Source: Syntrophopropionicum propionicicum_A (GTDB taxonomy: Bacteria; Bacillota; Desulfotomaculia; Desulfotomaculales; Pelotomaculaceae). Taken from it: 64,000 bases of DNA. The stretch covers positions 124,001-188,000 of the forward strand of contig NZ_JBMGJC010000004.1 in assembly GCF_048984525.1 (NCBI RefSeq), in the 5' to 3' direction. The position numbers and the translations under genes are program-made. Position 1 is the stretch's first letter. Each line of letters begins with the position of its first letter. This document shows, piece after piece, positions 42,161 through 50,595 of this stretch. Under the pieces are notes generated by a model. That model had not been told where the DNA came from, ran no database searches, and saw nothing but the letters and a program-made list of their open reading frames with translations.

Positions 42161-43465
42161 ATGGGCGAAATTTTAATCCAGGGTGCCACCGTGTTAACCA
42201 TGGAAGGGCACGATAGTATTATTAACGACGGTGAGATCGCCATTGGGACTGACAGGATCATATCAGTCGGCAAGAGAGGTTCGGCGCCGGAGAATTTTAA
42301 AGCGGAGAAGGTTATTGACGGCACTGGAATGGTAGCCATGCCGGGTTTTGTCAATTGTCACACCCACTCTTCCATGACTCTGCTGCGGAGTTACGCCGAC
42401 GACCTGCCACTCATGAAATGGCTGAATGAAAAAATATGGCCGCTGGAAGAAAAACTTCAGAATGAGGATTTCTACTGGGGCGCCAAGCTTTGCTGCCTGG
42501 AAATGATTAAATCCGGCACAACAACTTTTGCCGACATGTATTTTCAAATGGAACAGATAGCCCGCGCTGTTGCCGAGAGCGGCATAAGAGCCTGCCTGTC
42601 GCGGGGCATGATCGGTTTAGGCCCGTACGCGGAAATGGCGGTGGATGAAAGTATTCAGTTCATAGAGAAGTGGCATGGCGCGGCTAGAGGCAGGATTACC
42701 GCCATGTTTGGACCTCACGCCGCATATACCTGCCATCCCGAATACCTGTCGCTGGTCGCCGAACTGGCGGCCACATACGGCGTTGGCATACACATCCACG
42801 TGGCCGAGACAGCTGATGAGTCAGAAAGAGTAAAAGAGGAGTACGGCACAACGCCGGTACGCCACCTCGACTCGCTGGGAATTTTCGAAGGTCCTGTGCT
42901 CGCCGCGCACTGTGTCCACATTGATCAGGAGGAAATTGAAATACTGGCCCGGAAAAGGGTTGCTGTGGCCCACTGCCCTGAGAGCAATATGAAGCTGGCC
43001 AGCGGGATCCCGCCTGTAGCCGGACTGATCAAAGCCGGCGCTCACGTGGCTCTGGGCACAGATGGAGCGGCCAGCAACAACAACCTCGATATGATGGAAG
43101 AAATGCGCACCGCCGCTCTCCTGCAGAAGGTTGCGACCGGGGATGCTATGGTCCTGCCGGCTTTTGAAACACTGAAAATGGCCACCCATAACGGGGCTGC
43201 TGCCCTGGGCCTGGCCGGTCTGGGGCTGATACAAAAAGGCATGTTGGCTGATATAATTCTGGTGGACATGCGCCGCCCGCACCTCTATCCCCGGCATGAC
43301 CTAATCGCCAACCTGGTTTACGCCGCCCAGTCCTCCGATGTCGACACTGTCATTATCAATGGCGAGGTCGTGATGGAGGGCAGGAAAGTGCTGTCCATGG
43401 ACGAGGATGAGGTAATGGCGCAGGCGCAAAAATGCGCGGACCGGTTGGTTGGGAAGAAGAATTAA
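42161..43465 (+). CDS. mtaD: 5-methylthioadenosine/S-adenosylhomocysteine deaminase
   Basis: 434 residues, amidohydrolase of the TRZ/ATZ type. It converts methylthioadenosine and SAH (in some members also 5'-deoxyadenosine) to the inosine forms. Metal and catalytic motifs: VNCHTHSSMTLLR (HxH), HIHVAETADES, LAAHCVHIDQEE and LGTDGAASNNNLDMMEEM. Start ATG after ACGGAGGG, directly behind ahcY. The pair gives the cell two ways to remove SAH. Adenosine deaminases of the same fold are longer-range alternatives. Confidence 0.92.
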   Translation: MGEILIQGATVLTMEGHDSIINDGEIAIGTDRIISVGKRGSAPENFKAEKVIDGTGMVAMPGFVNCHTHSSMTLLRSYADDLPLMKWLNEKIWPLEEKLQNEDFYWGAKLCCLEMIKSGTTTFADMYFQMEQIARAVAESGIRACLSRGMIGLGPYAEMAVDESIQFIEKWHGAARGRITAMFGPHAAYTCHPEYLSLVAELAATYGVGIHIHVAETADESERVKEEYGTTPVRHLDSLGIFEGPVLAAHCVHIDQEEIEILARKRVAVAHCPESNMKLASGIPPVAGLIKAGAHVALGTDGAASNNNLDMMEEMRTAALLQKVATGDAMVLPAFETLKMATHNGAAALGLAGLGLIQKGMLADIILVDMRRPHLYPRHDLIANLVYAAQSSDVDTVIINGEVVMEGRKVLSMDEDEVMAQAQKCADRLVGKKN

Positions 43466-43473
43466 AATCATAT

Positions 43474-43542
43474 CACAAGATTTACAAGATTTTAAAGATT
43501 AACAAGATTAAATAATTACCCTGTTAATGCTGTCAAATTGTT
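43474..43542. repeat. 9-nt-unit palindromic element R4, short copy after mtaD
   Basis: CACAAGATTTACAAGATTTT then AAGATTAACAAGATTA form the left arm; the right arm is reduced to CCTGTTAATGCTGTCAAATTG. The loop is almost absent. Confidence 0.75.
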
Positions 43543-43562
43543 TACTTTTGGAGTGTGACTAA

Positions 43563-44738
43563 ATGGCGGTTGTAAAACTGGCGGGAAACATGCGTCACAG
43601 GGTGTCCTTCGGACACCCCTGGGTTTACAGTACGGAAGTGGAGGACATTACAGGTCATTTTGAGCCGGGCGATATTGTCGAAGTAATTGACCCCAAAGGC
43701 AAATTCCTGGGGCGGGGCTATATCAATCCCGCCTCTCAAATCCTTGTGCGCATATTGACCAGAGACCGCACTGAAGAAATAAACCGGGCTTTCTTTGCGA
43801 ACCGGATCAGGGCGGCGCTGGACTACCGCCGCAGAGTTGTCAGCGGCACCGACTCATACAGGTTAATTTTTGGGGAGGCTGATTTTTTGCCGGCGCTGAT
43901 AGTGGATAAGTTTGGCGACTACCTGTCGCTGCAAACCCTGGCCCTGGGAATCGATAAATACAAGGGCGAGATTACAGCTATCCTTGACGATCTGCTAAGA
44001 CCGGCCGGAATTTACGAGCGGAATGACGTTGCGGTGAGAGAACTGGAGGGGCTGCCGCTTCAAACCGGGTTCTTAAAAGGCCCTTTTAATCCGCTTATTG
44101 AAATAAATGAAAACGGGATGGTGTTCCTGGTCGATCTGGCAGGAGGTCAAAAAACCGGCTATTTCCTTGACCAGAGAGAAAACCGGATGGCCCTGCGGGG
44201 TATAGCGGAGGGCGCCAGGGTTCTTGACTGTTTCTGTCACACCGGTACTTTCAGCATTTACGCCGCCAGTTACGGCGCCAGGGAGGTCAACGGGATTGAC
44301 ATTGCCGCGCCGGCGCTGGCCCTGGCTGAGAAAAACGCCTCCAAAAACGATTTTGGCGGGGTCTGCTCCTTCAGGGAAGGCAACGCCTTTGATGAGCTGA
44401 GGGCACTGGAAAGGAACAAGGAAAAGTACGATTTAATCGTCCTTGACCCGCCTGCTTTCACCAAATCCAGGCGTGCCCTGGAGGGAGCCGCGCGCGGCTA
44501 CAAGGAGATCAACCTGCGGGCTATGAAACTGCTGCCGCCGGGAGGTTTCCTGGTAACCTGCACCTGCTCTTACCACATGGGTGAAAGCCGTTTTTTGGAG
44601 GTAATCACGGATGCGGCGCAGGATGCCGGCCGGCAGCTCCGCCTTGTTGAGCTCCGGCGGCAGTCCAGAGACCACCCGATGCTCCTGGCCTCAGCTGAAA
44701 CGCATTATCTGAAATGCGTATTTTTCCAGGTCTGGTAA
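43563..44738 (+). CDS. Class I SAM-dependent rRNA methyltransferase, RlmI-like
   Basis: 391 residues. N-terminal PUA domain (~1-80; GHPWVYSTEVEDITGHFEPGD, KGKFLGRGYINPAS), a central EEHD-like domain, and a C-terminal SAM fold with VLDCFCHTGTFSIYAASYGAREV, the catalytic LDPPAFTKSRR, and a Cys motif LVTCTCSYHM. E. coli RlmI makes m5C1962 in 23S rRNA; the exact target here is inferred from the fold only. TTTTGGAGTG is a plausible ribosome site before the ATG. Confidence 0.85.
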   Translation: MAVVKLAGNMRHRVSFGHPWVYSTEVEDITGHFEPGDIVEVIDPKGKFLGRGYINPASQILVRILTRDRTEEINRAFFANRIRAALDYRRRVVSGTDSYRLIFGEADFLPALIVDKFGDYLSLQTLALGIDKYKGEITAILDDLLRPAGIYERNDVAVRELEGLPLQTGFLKGPFNPLIEINENGMVFLVDLAGGQKTGYFLDQRENRMALRGIAEGARVLDCFCHTGTFSIYAASYGAREVNGIDIAAPALALAEKNASKNDFGGVCSFREGNAFDELRALERNKEKYDLIVLDPPAFTKSRRALEGAARGYKEINLRAMKLLPPGGFLVTCTCSYHMGESRFLEVITDAAQDAGRQLRLVELRRQSRDHPMLLASAETHYLKCVFFQVW

Positions 44739-44826
44739 TAATTATTATTTATGCAGCCATGGAATTTTTAAATAATGTGAAAAACTAGAAGGAAATTTTT
44801 GATTTACACGAAATATTTTATATGCT

Positions 44827-45837
44827 ATGAAAAAATTTCTTGATCTGTTTTTGCGGGGAAAAATAAGAAATTCACTGCTGGCCGGCTTTATAATTCTGGC
44901 TTTTGCTCTGATCATTGTAACCAGCGCGGCAGGATACTACCTATTGAACAAAGTAAGCGCAGACGCCGGTTCAATTACCTGGATTATAGCCGTCGCCGCG
45001 ATTCTGGTGATGATCTTTTTTCTGCCTGTGGTTATACTGGCCGCCCGTAAAATTTCATATCCCCTGGAGGTACTGGCGGAAGGCGCAGATGAAATTTCCA
45101 GGGGTAACTATGGGTTTACCTTAGACCTGAGTTCTAATCATGAAATTAATATCCTGGCCCAGAGCTTTAACAGGATGTCCACAAAGTTAAAGGAACAGAG
45201 GGAAGTCCTGCTCAAACAGATATCGCTCCTGGAGGCGCAGAAACAGGAAATTGCCGCGCAAAATGAGGAACTGGCTGAAGCTAACGCCCGTCTCGAGTTG
45301 ATAGCCATTACCGATCAGCTTACCGGCGCCTATAACAGACGCTATATTATGCGTGAAATAGAGCAGGAGCTGGCTATATCAATAAGACACGGCCTGCCCC
45401 TGTCTATTACTATGATAGATATCGACCATTTTAAAGAAATTAACGACACACACGGCCACCAGGTTGGTGACGAGGTTTTGAAAGAGGTTGTGCAGGTCCT
45501 GTCTTCCAGTATGAGGACCTCGGATTTACTGGGGCGCTATGGCGGTGAGGAGTTCATTGTTATCGCTCCCCTTACGGCGCACCATGAGGCCCTGGTCCTG
45601 GCTGAGAGGCTGCGGGAGACTGTCAGCAAATGGCCTTTCGAAACAACTTACGGTTTTTTGAAATTAACAATCAGCCTGGGCGTTGCCACATACGACGGAA
45701 AAACCGAGGCCTACCCGAGCACCCTGCTTGAACAGCTGCTGGCGCGGGCTGACGCGGAGTTGTACAAGGCAAAGTCATCCGGCCGCAACTGTATCAGCCC
45801 GGTGTACATTGAAGAAAGAGCTGCTGTTACTTCTTAA
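44827..45837 (+). CDS. Membrane diguanylate cyclase (HAMP-GGDEF)
   Basis: 336 residues. Two membrane helices (~18-38 and ~48-70) with only a short loop between, so no external sensor domain. Then HAMP (~72-120, ISYPLEVLAEGADEISRGNYG), a coiled linker (KEQREVLLKQISLLEAQKQEIAAQNEEL), and a GGDEF domain with active site GRYGGEEFIVIAP. An RxxD inhibitory site (RTSD) stands five residues before GGEEF, so the enzyme should be active and product-inhibited by cyclic di-GMP. ATG start with poor ribosome site. Its 3' end overlaps the convergent aminotransferase by 11 nt. Confidence 0.92.
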   Translation: MKKFLDLFLRGKIRNSLLAGFIILAFALIIVTSAAGYYLLNKVSADAGSITWIIAVAAILVMIFFLPVVILAARKISYPLEVLAEGADEISRGNYGFTLDLSSNHEINILAQSFNRMSTKLKEQREVLLKQISLLEAQKQEIAAQNEELAEANARLELIAITDQLTGAYNRRYIMREIEQELAISIRHGLPLSITMIDIDHFKEINDTHGHQVGDEVLKEVVQVLSSSMRTSDLLGRYGGEEFIVIAPLTAHHEALVLAERLRETVSKWPFETTYGFLKLTISLGVATYDGKTEAYPSTLLEQLLARADAELYKAKSSGRNCISPVYIEERAAVTS

Positions 45838-47251
45838 TAAAGGACTTAATTATTGATTTCGCCCCCGCTTTGGCGGCGCTGAAGAATCCTTTATGAGTGG
45901 CGAATATGTCCTCCAGGGCCTGCAGGACGATGTCAATTTGTTCCTTGCTTACGCTCAGCGGCGGTTCCAGCCTGATTACATTGGGATTGTTTAAAGTATA
46001 AGCAGTTATGATACGGTGCTTGTTCATTAATTCTCCCGCCACCAGGCTGCCCAGGTATTCCTCGGAGAGCTTGGTGGCTAGTCCGAAGGAAGCCTTTGCC
46101 GCCAAGCCGCCGGGCTGGTTGAATTCAATACCCACCATCAGACCGCGACCCCGCACATCCTTTACCAGCGGGTATTTTTCTTTTAAGCGGGTAAGCCCGC
46201 TGAGCAGGTATTCTCCGGTTTCCCGCGCCTTCTCCGGCAGGTTTTCCTCAAGTATTATTTCCAGTGCCGCGATCCCCGCTGCCGCGGCCCAGGTATTGCC
46301 GCCGAATGTGGAGGTGTGAAGCAGCGCTTTTTCCATGCCACCATAGGCTTTTTTCCAGATTTCATCCGTGGTGATATAAGCGCCTGCCGGCATAATTCCG
46401 CCGCCCAGTGACTTCGCCAGGCACATAATGTCCGGTATCACATCGTCGTGCTGGCAGGCGAACATTTTGCCTGTGCGGCCCAGTCCGGTTTGAATTTCAT
46501 CAATGATGAGCAGGGTTCCATATTTGGAACAGAGCCGCCTGACCTCGGGCAGGTAGCCCGGAGGCGGGATAATAATACCTCCCTCGCCCTGTACCGGTTC
46601 AAGTATAAATGCGGCTGTTTCTTCTTTTTTCAGCTCATACTCAAGCGCGTCCAGATCGCCGTAAGGAACTGAGGTGCAGCCCGGAACCAATGGCTGAAAA
46701 GCTTTCTGGTACTTGCCGCGGCCGGTCACCGCCAGGGCTCCCAGCGTCTTACCATGGAAGGAACCCTCGCAGTAAATCAGTTTTTGACGGCCGCTGGCGG
46801 CGCGTGCCATTTTAAGGGCGCCTTCCACCGCTTCCGCCCCGCTGTTGCAGATAAAGGAACGCTGCAGGTTACCTGGCGTGATTAAAGCCAGGTTCCTGGC
46901 CAGGGCGCCTGCAACCGTGCCAAGAGAAGCCTGGAGAAGGTTGGGCATCTCTTTTACCCTGTCCAGCGCCTCCAGGACCCTGGGATGGTTGTGGCCCGTG
47001 TTCAGGGCGCCGTAAGCTCCCAGAAAATCGAGGTACTTGTCCCCCTTGCTGTCCCAGACATATATGCCTTCAGCCCGTACAAACTGCCTGTCGAAATTTA
47101 AAAGTCCCAACATCATTGCCAGTCCCGCGTTCAGGTAGGTTTTATGGTTTTCCACCACCTGTTCCCGGTTCTGTTTAACAGCGCTGTCAATTGAGATAAA
47201 ACCTGCCGGTTTTGAAATTTTCTGATCTTTGGCTGAACTGTTAACTTTCAA
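45827..47251 (-). CDS. Class III aminotransferase, putrescine aminotransferase-like
   Basis: 474 residues, PLP enzyme. Seen: FLGAYGALNTGHNHPRV, FICNSGAEAVEGALKMARA, YCEGSFHGKTLGALAVTG, LLIIDEIQTGLGRTGKMFAC with the cofactor Asp, AKSLGGGIMPAGA with the Schiff-base Lys, and STFGGNTWAAAAG. It is closest in layout to PatA/YgjG putrescine transaminases; ornithine or acetylornithine transaminases are alternatives. TTG at 47251 is chosen because GGAGGTGG lies 7 nt before it; the frame to 47350 would add 33 residues of non-family sequence. Confidence 0.87.
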   Translation of the reverse strand: MKVNSSAKDQKISKPAGFISIDSAVKQNREQVVENHKTYLNAGLAMMLGLLNFDRQFVRAEGIYVWDSKGDKYLDFLGAYGALNTGHNHPRVLEALDRVKEMPNLLQASLGTVAGALARNLALITPGNLQRSFICNSGAEAVEGALKMARAASGRQKLIYCEGSFHGKTLGALAVTGRGKYQKAFQPLVPGCTSVPYGDLDALEYELKKEETAAFILEPVQGEGGIIIPPPGYLPEVRRLCSKYGTLLIIDEIQTGLGRTGKMFACQHDDVIPDIMCLAKSLGGGIMPAGAYITTDEIWKKAYGGMEKALLHTSTFGGNTWAAAAGIAALEIILEENLPEKARETGEYLLSGLTRLKEKYPLVKDVRGRGLMVGIEFNQPGGLAAKASFGLATKLSEEYLGSLVAGELMNKHRIITAYTLNNPNVIRLEPPLSVSKEQIDIVLQALEDIFATHKGFFSAAKAGAKSIIKSFIKK

Positions 47252-47485
47252 TTCTATGCCACCTCCGTTATATATGGTTTTCTCCTTATGGTTTAAATAA
47301 CCTTCACAAGTACGAAAAAAACTCTCTTTCACTTGACAGGGAGATGGCAATACTTTAAAATCTATCTGTAAAGCTTTTGACCTTTGCAGCTTAACCGTCA
47401 GGTGCGGCTTTTACTTTACAGAGCTGAGCTCAAGCCGGCCCTGCATTGTGTGAACGCCGCAATGCGGGAGGGAGGGGGAATGCGG

Positions 47486-47830
47486 ATGCTCGAAAAGGTA
47501 GCCTGGATGAACATGCTTTTTGATTTTTATGGCGTGCTCCTGACCGAGCGCCAAAAAGACTTCATGGACCTTTATTACTGCCAGAACCTGTCCCTCGGCG
47601 AAATTGCCGGCGAGTTTAACGTTACGCGCCAGGCTGTATATGACACCTTAAAGAGGGCGGAGCAGGTCCTTTCACAGTACGAAGAAAAGCTTGGACTGGT
47701 GACAAAATCCACAGCGGAGAGAAACAAGCTTGCCACCGCTGCCGCCATGCTGGAAGAATATGAAACCGTAAAAAGCGACGGCAGGGTACAGCAAGCCAGG
47801 AAGATAATAGAAGAAGTCCTCGAGATGTAA
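47486..47830 (+). CDS. ylxM: YlxM-like HTH protein, SRP-associated
   Basis: 114 residues. Sigma-70 region-4-like helix-turn-helix: LTERQKDFMDLYYCQNLSLGEIAGEFNVTRQAVYDTLKRAEQVL. The family is encoded next to ffh and in streptococci modulates SRP. The ATG at 47486 has GGAGGGGG 7 nt upstream; the ATG at 47480 sits too near. Normally adjacent to ffh; here a 0.36-kb repeat element lies between them. Confidence 0.9.
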   Translation: MLEKVAWMNMLFDFYGVLLTERQKDFMDLYYCQNLSLGEIAGEFNVTRQAVYDTLKRAEQVLSQYEEKLGLVTKSTAERNKLATAAAMLEEYETVKSDGRVQQARKIIEEVLEM

Positions 47831-47837
47831 TGAGAGA

Positions 47838-48151
47838 AAAACAAATTGACAGGATTAACAAGATTAAAAAAAGATTAACAGGATTATCTTTAAGCTTTAT
47901 AATTTTTGATTTACATACTTGGTAAAAGTATTTGGGATTATTAAGTTTAATTCACATGATTAACATGATTTAAAAAGATTAAGAGGATTAAACATCAAAA
48001 TAGAATTTGTTTTAAATATAAATGTATATCTTAAATCTTGTTAATCTAGATAATCTTGTAAATCCTGTGAAAATATATTTATTTTGGCTTTGATATATTA
48101 ATAAATCCTGTAAATCCATAATAATCCTGTGAATCCTGTCAATTTGTTTTG
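47838..48151. repeat. 9-nt-unit palindromic element R5, outer copy
   Basis: Left end AAAACAAATTGACAGGATT followed by AACAAGATT and AGATTAACAGGATTA; right end TAAATCCTG through GAATCCTGTCAATTTG at 48151 is its inverted complement. A second full element (47953-48069) is nested in the loop. It fills the ylxM-ffh gap. Confidence 0.85.
47953..48069. repeat. 9-nt-unit palindromic element R5, nested inner copy
   Basis: Left arm CACATGATTAACATGATTT then AAGATTAAGAGGATTA; right arm TAAATCTTGTTAATC through AAATCCTGTG. It uses the CACANGATT terminus found in R2, R3 and R4, unlike the ACAAATTGACAGG terminus of the outer copy. Confidence 0.8.
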
Positions 48152-48187
48152 TTTGGGGAGAGAATTAGAACTGGGGGGTGGACGTCG

Positions 48188-49537
48188 ATGTTTGCCAATC
48201 TGGCTGAAAGGCTGCAGGAAACCTTTAGAAAGTTAAAAGGGAAAGGACGCCTTACCGAATCCGATGTGAACGAGGCCTTGCGGGAGGTGCGTCTGGCGCT
48301 TCTGGAGGCCGATGTCAATTTCAAGGTAGTAAAAGATTTTATTTCAAAGATAAAAGAGCGCGCGGTCGGCCAGGAACTGCTGGCCAGTCTGAATCCCGCC
48401 CAGCATGTGATTAAAATCGTCCATGAAGAGCTGACAGCCCTGATGGGAGGCCAGAGCAGCAGGATCAACCTGGCTCCCAAACCGCCCACAGTGATAATGA
48501 TGGTAGGATTAAACGGCGCGGGCAAAACCACCACTTCCGCGAAGCTGGCCAACCTGCTGCGGAAGCAGGGCAGGCGCCCCCTGCTGGCGGCGGCTGATGT
48601 CTACCGGCCGGCGGCGGTTAAACAGTTGGAGGTGCTTGGCAGCCAGCTGAACATACCCGTGTTTGCCATGCCGGACCAAAAAGACCCTGTGGCTATCGGC
48701 CGGGCTGCTGTCGACAACGCCCTCACAGGCGGCAGGGACATTGTCATAATTGACACTGCGGGACGGCAGGAAGTAAACGACGATCTGATGGCCGAACTGG
48801 AAAACATGAAAGAAGCAATCAAACCGCATGAAATACTGCTGGTGGTTGATGCCATGACCGGCCAGGCGGCGGTAAGCGTGGCCGAAACTTTTGACAGCCG
48901 CCTGGGCCTGGAAGGGGTTGTGCTGACAAAGCTGGACGGTGACACCAGGGGCGGCGCGGCGCTGTCGGTACGCTCGGTGACAGGAAAACCTATTAAGTTT
49001 ATCGGCGTGGGCGAAAAACTTGACACCCTTGAGCCCTTTTACCCTGAACGGATGGCCGAACGGATCCTGGGCATGGGCGATATGCTGACGCTTATAGAGA
49101 AAGCCCAGGAGAACTTTAACGCCGAACAAATGGCCAAAATGCAGAAAAAAATCCGCAGTATGGATTTTACTCTGGACGATTTTCTGGACCAGTTGAACCA
49201 GGTTAAAAAACTTGGCCCTCTTGAACAGGTCCTGGGGATGATCCCCGGCCTAGGGGGCGCCAAGAAGTTAAAGGACGTCAAGCTGGATGAAAAAGAACTT
49301 GTATTTGTCGAGGCTATTATTAAATCCATGACGCCCGCAGAGCGAAATGAACCGGAGCGGGTCCTTAACGGCAGCAGGAAAAGGAGAATAGCCCAGGGCA
49401 GCGGCACCACCGTACAGGACGTCAACCGCCTGCTGAAGCAGTTTGAGCAGACCAAAAAAATGATGAAGCAGTTCCTGGACATGGAAAAAACTTTAAAAAA
49501 GGGCGGCAAAATGCTGAAAAACCCTTTCTTAAATTAA
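48188..49537 (+). CDS. ffh: Signal recognition particle GTPase Ffh
   Basis: 449 residues. It binds signal sequences on ribosomes with 4.5S RNA and docks on FtsY. N domain FANLAERLQETFRKLKGKGRLTE, G domain with GLNGAGKTTTSAKLA, DTAGRQEVNDDLMAEL and TKLDGDTRGGAALS, then a Met-rich M domain (~300-449: GPLEQVLGMIPGL, TKKMMKQFLDM). ATG at 48188 after GGGGGGTGG gives the known length; the open frame starts 39 nt earlier. Head of the ffh-rpsP-khpA-rimM-trmD-rplS cluster. Confidence 0.97.
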   Translation: MFANLAERLQETFRKLKGKGRLTESDVNEALREVRLALLEADVNFKVVKDFISKIKERAVGQELLASLNPAQHVIKIVHEELTALMGGQSSRINLAPKPPTVIMMVGLNGAGKTTTSAKLANLLRKQGRRPLLAAADVYRPAAVKQLEVLGSQLNIPVFAMPDQKDPVAIGRAAVDNALTGGRDIVIIDTAGRQEVNDDLMAELENMKEAIKPHEILLVVDAMTGQAAVSVAETFDSRLGLEGVVLTKLDGDTRGGAALSVRSVTGKPIKFIGVGEKLDTLEPFYPERMAERILGMGDMLTLIEKAQENFNAEQMAKMQKKIRSMDFTLDDFLDQLNQVKKLGPLEQVLGMIPGLGGAKKLKDVKLDEKELVFVEAIIKSMTPAERNEPERVLNGSRKRRIAQGSGTTVQDVNRLLKQFEQTKKMMKQFLDMEKTLKKGGKMLKNPFLN

Positions 49538-49560
49538 TTTAACAAAGGAGGTGAGGGCGC

Positions 49561-49827
49561 GTGGCAGTTAAAATCCGCTTGAGGAGAATGGGTGCGAAAA
49601 AAGCCCCGTTTTATCGCATAGTGGTTGCCGATTCACGCTCCCCGAGAGACGGAAGGTTTATTGAAGAAATAGGGTTTTATGATCCACTAAAAAATCCCGT
49701 GGTGATCAATATCAATGAAGAAAAGGCGCTGGACTGGCTCAGCAAGGGAGCCAAGCTTTCAGAAACCGCCAAAGCCTTGTTTAACAAGGCCGGGGTGCTG
49801 AAAAAAACCGCGGGAGAGGGTCAGTAG
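49561..49827 (+). CDS. rpsP: Ribosomal protein S16
   Basis: 88 residues. Small-subunit protein. VKIRLRRMGAKKAPFYRIVVADSRSPRDGRFIEEIGFYDP is the full family signature. GTG start after AAAGGAGGTGAG. Between ffh and khpA. Confidence 0.97.
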   Translation: MAVKIRLRRMGAKKAPFYRIVVADSRSPRDGRFIEEIGFYDPLKNPVVININEEKALDWLSKGAKLSETAKALFNKAGVLKKTAGEGQ

Positions 49828-49841
49828 GATAGGGAGGCTAT

Positions 49842-50072
49842 ATGATGAAGGAATTGGTGGAAATTCTGGCCAAAGCTCTCGTTGACCAGCCCGAAAAAGT
49901 TGTGGTTAATATGATTGAGAAAGACAAATCAACTTTGATTGAACTGCAGGTCGCCCCGGAAGACATGGGTAAAGTCATTGGCAAGCAGGGGCGTATCGCC
50001 AAGGCGATCAGATCAGTGGTCAAAGTGGCGGCAGCACGGCAGAAGAAAAAAGTTGTAGTCGAAATAATTTAA
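49842..50072 (+). CDS. khpA: KH-domain RNA-binding protein KhpA
   Basis: 76 residues, a single KH domain with GxxG loop in MGKVIGKQGRIAKAIRSVV. In Gram-positive bacteria it pairs with KhpB and binds small RNAs and mRNAs. Two consecutive ATGs (49842, 49845) follow GGGAGG. 14 nt after rpsP, 4 nt before rimM. Confidence 0.94.
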   Translation: MMKELVEILAKALVDQPEKVVVNMIEKDKSTLIELQVAPEDMGKVIGKQGRIAKAIRSVVKVAAARQKKKVVVEII

Positions 50073-50076
50073 AGCT

Positions 50077-50595
50077 ATGTCAGAAGATTATATAGCTGTC
50101 GGCAAAATCTTAAATACCCAGGGAAGGACCGGGGCTGTCCGGGTACTGCCGCTTACTGATTATCCCCAGCGTTTTAAAGTAAAGAGCCGGGTTTATGTAT
50201 CATTAAAAGGTTCCAGAAAGGTAATGAGCATAGAAGAATCTGCTCCGCGTCAAAAATATGTCATAATAAAGTTCAAAGAAGTGCCTGACATGAACGCGGC
50301 GGAGGAAATTAAAGGGGGATTACTGGAGATAACCCGTGAAGATCTGTATCCCCTCCCGGAAAACACCTATTATATCTTTGATATAATAGGCCTTAACGTA
50401 AGAGACCTAAACAGGGGGAGCCTGGGCAGGATTACTGATGTCCTGCAAACAGGGGCAAATGACGTCTATATTGTCGAAACCGGCGCCAGGCCTCTTTTAA
50501 TACCGGCTCTCAAACAGGTGGTAAAGGAGATTGATTTGCCCGGCCGGAGCATGGTCGTTGACCTGCCGGACGGGCTGGTTGATGATGAAAATTGA
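50077..50595 (+). CDS. rimM: Ribosome maturation factor RimM
   Basis: 172 residues. 30S assembly factor binding S19. N-terminal domain begins IAVGKILNTQGRTGAVRVLPLTDYPQRF; PRC-barrel domain from ~95 with YYIFDIIGLNVRD and LLIPALKQVVKEIDLPGRSMVVDLPDGL. Overlaps the start of trmD; usual gene order. Confidence 0.95.
   Translation: MSEDYIAVGKILNTQGRTGAVRVLPLTDYPQRFKVKSRVYVSLKGSRKVMSIEESAPRQKYVIIKFKEVPDMNAAEEIKGGLLEITREDLYPLPENTYYIFDIIGLNVRDLNRGSLGRITDVLQTGANDVYIVETGARPLLIPALKQVVKEIDLPGRSMVVDLPDGLVDDEN

Noticed and set aside
47838..48151. CRISPR array
   Set aside because: The repeat unit is only 9 nt, has no unique spacers, is inverted in the second half, and no cas gene is near.
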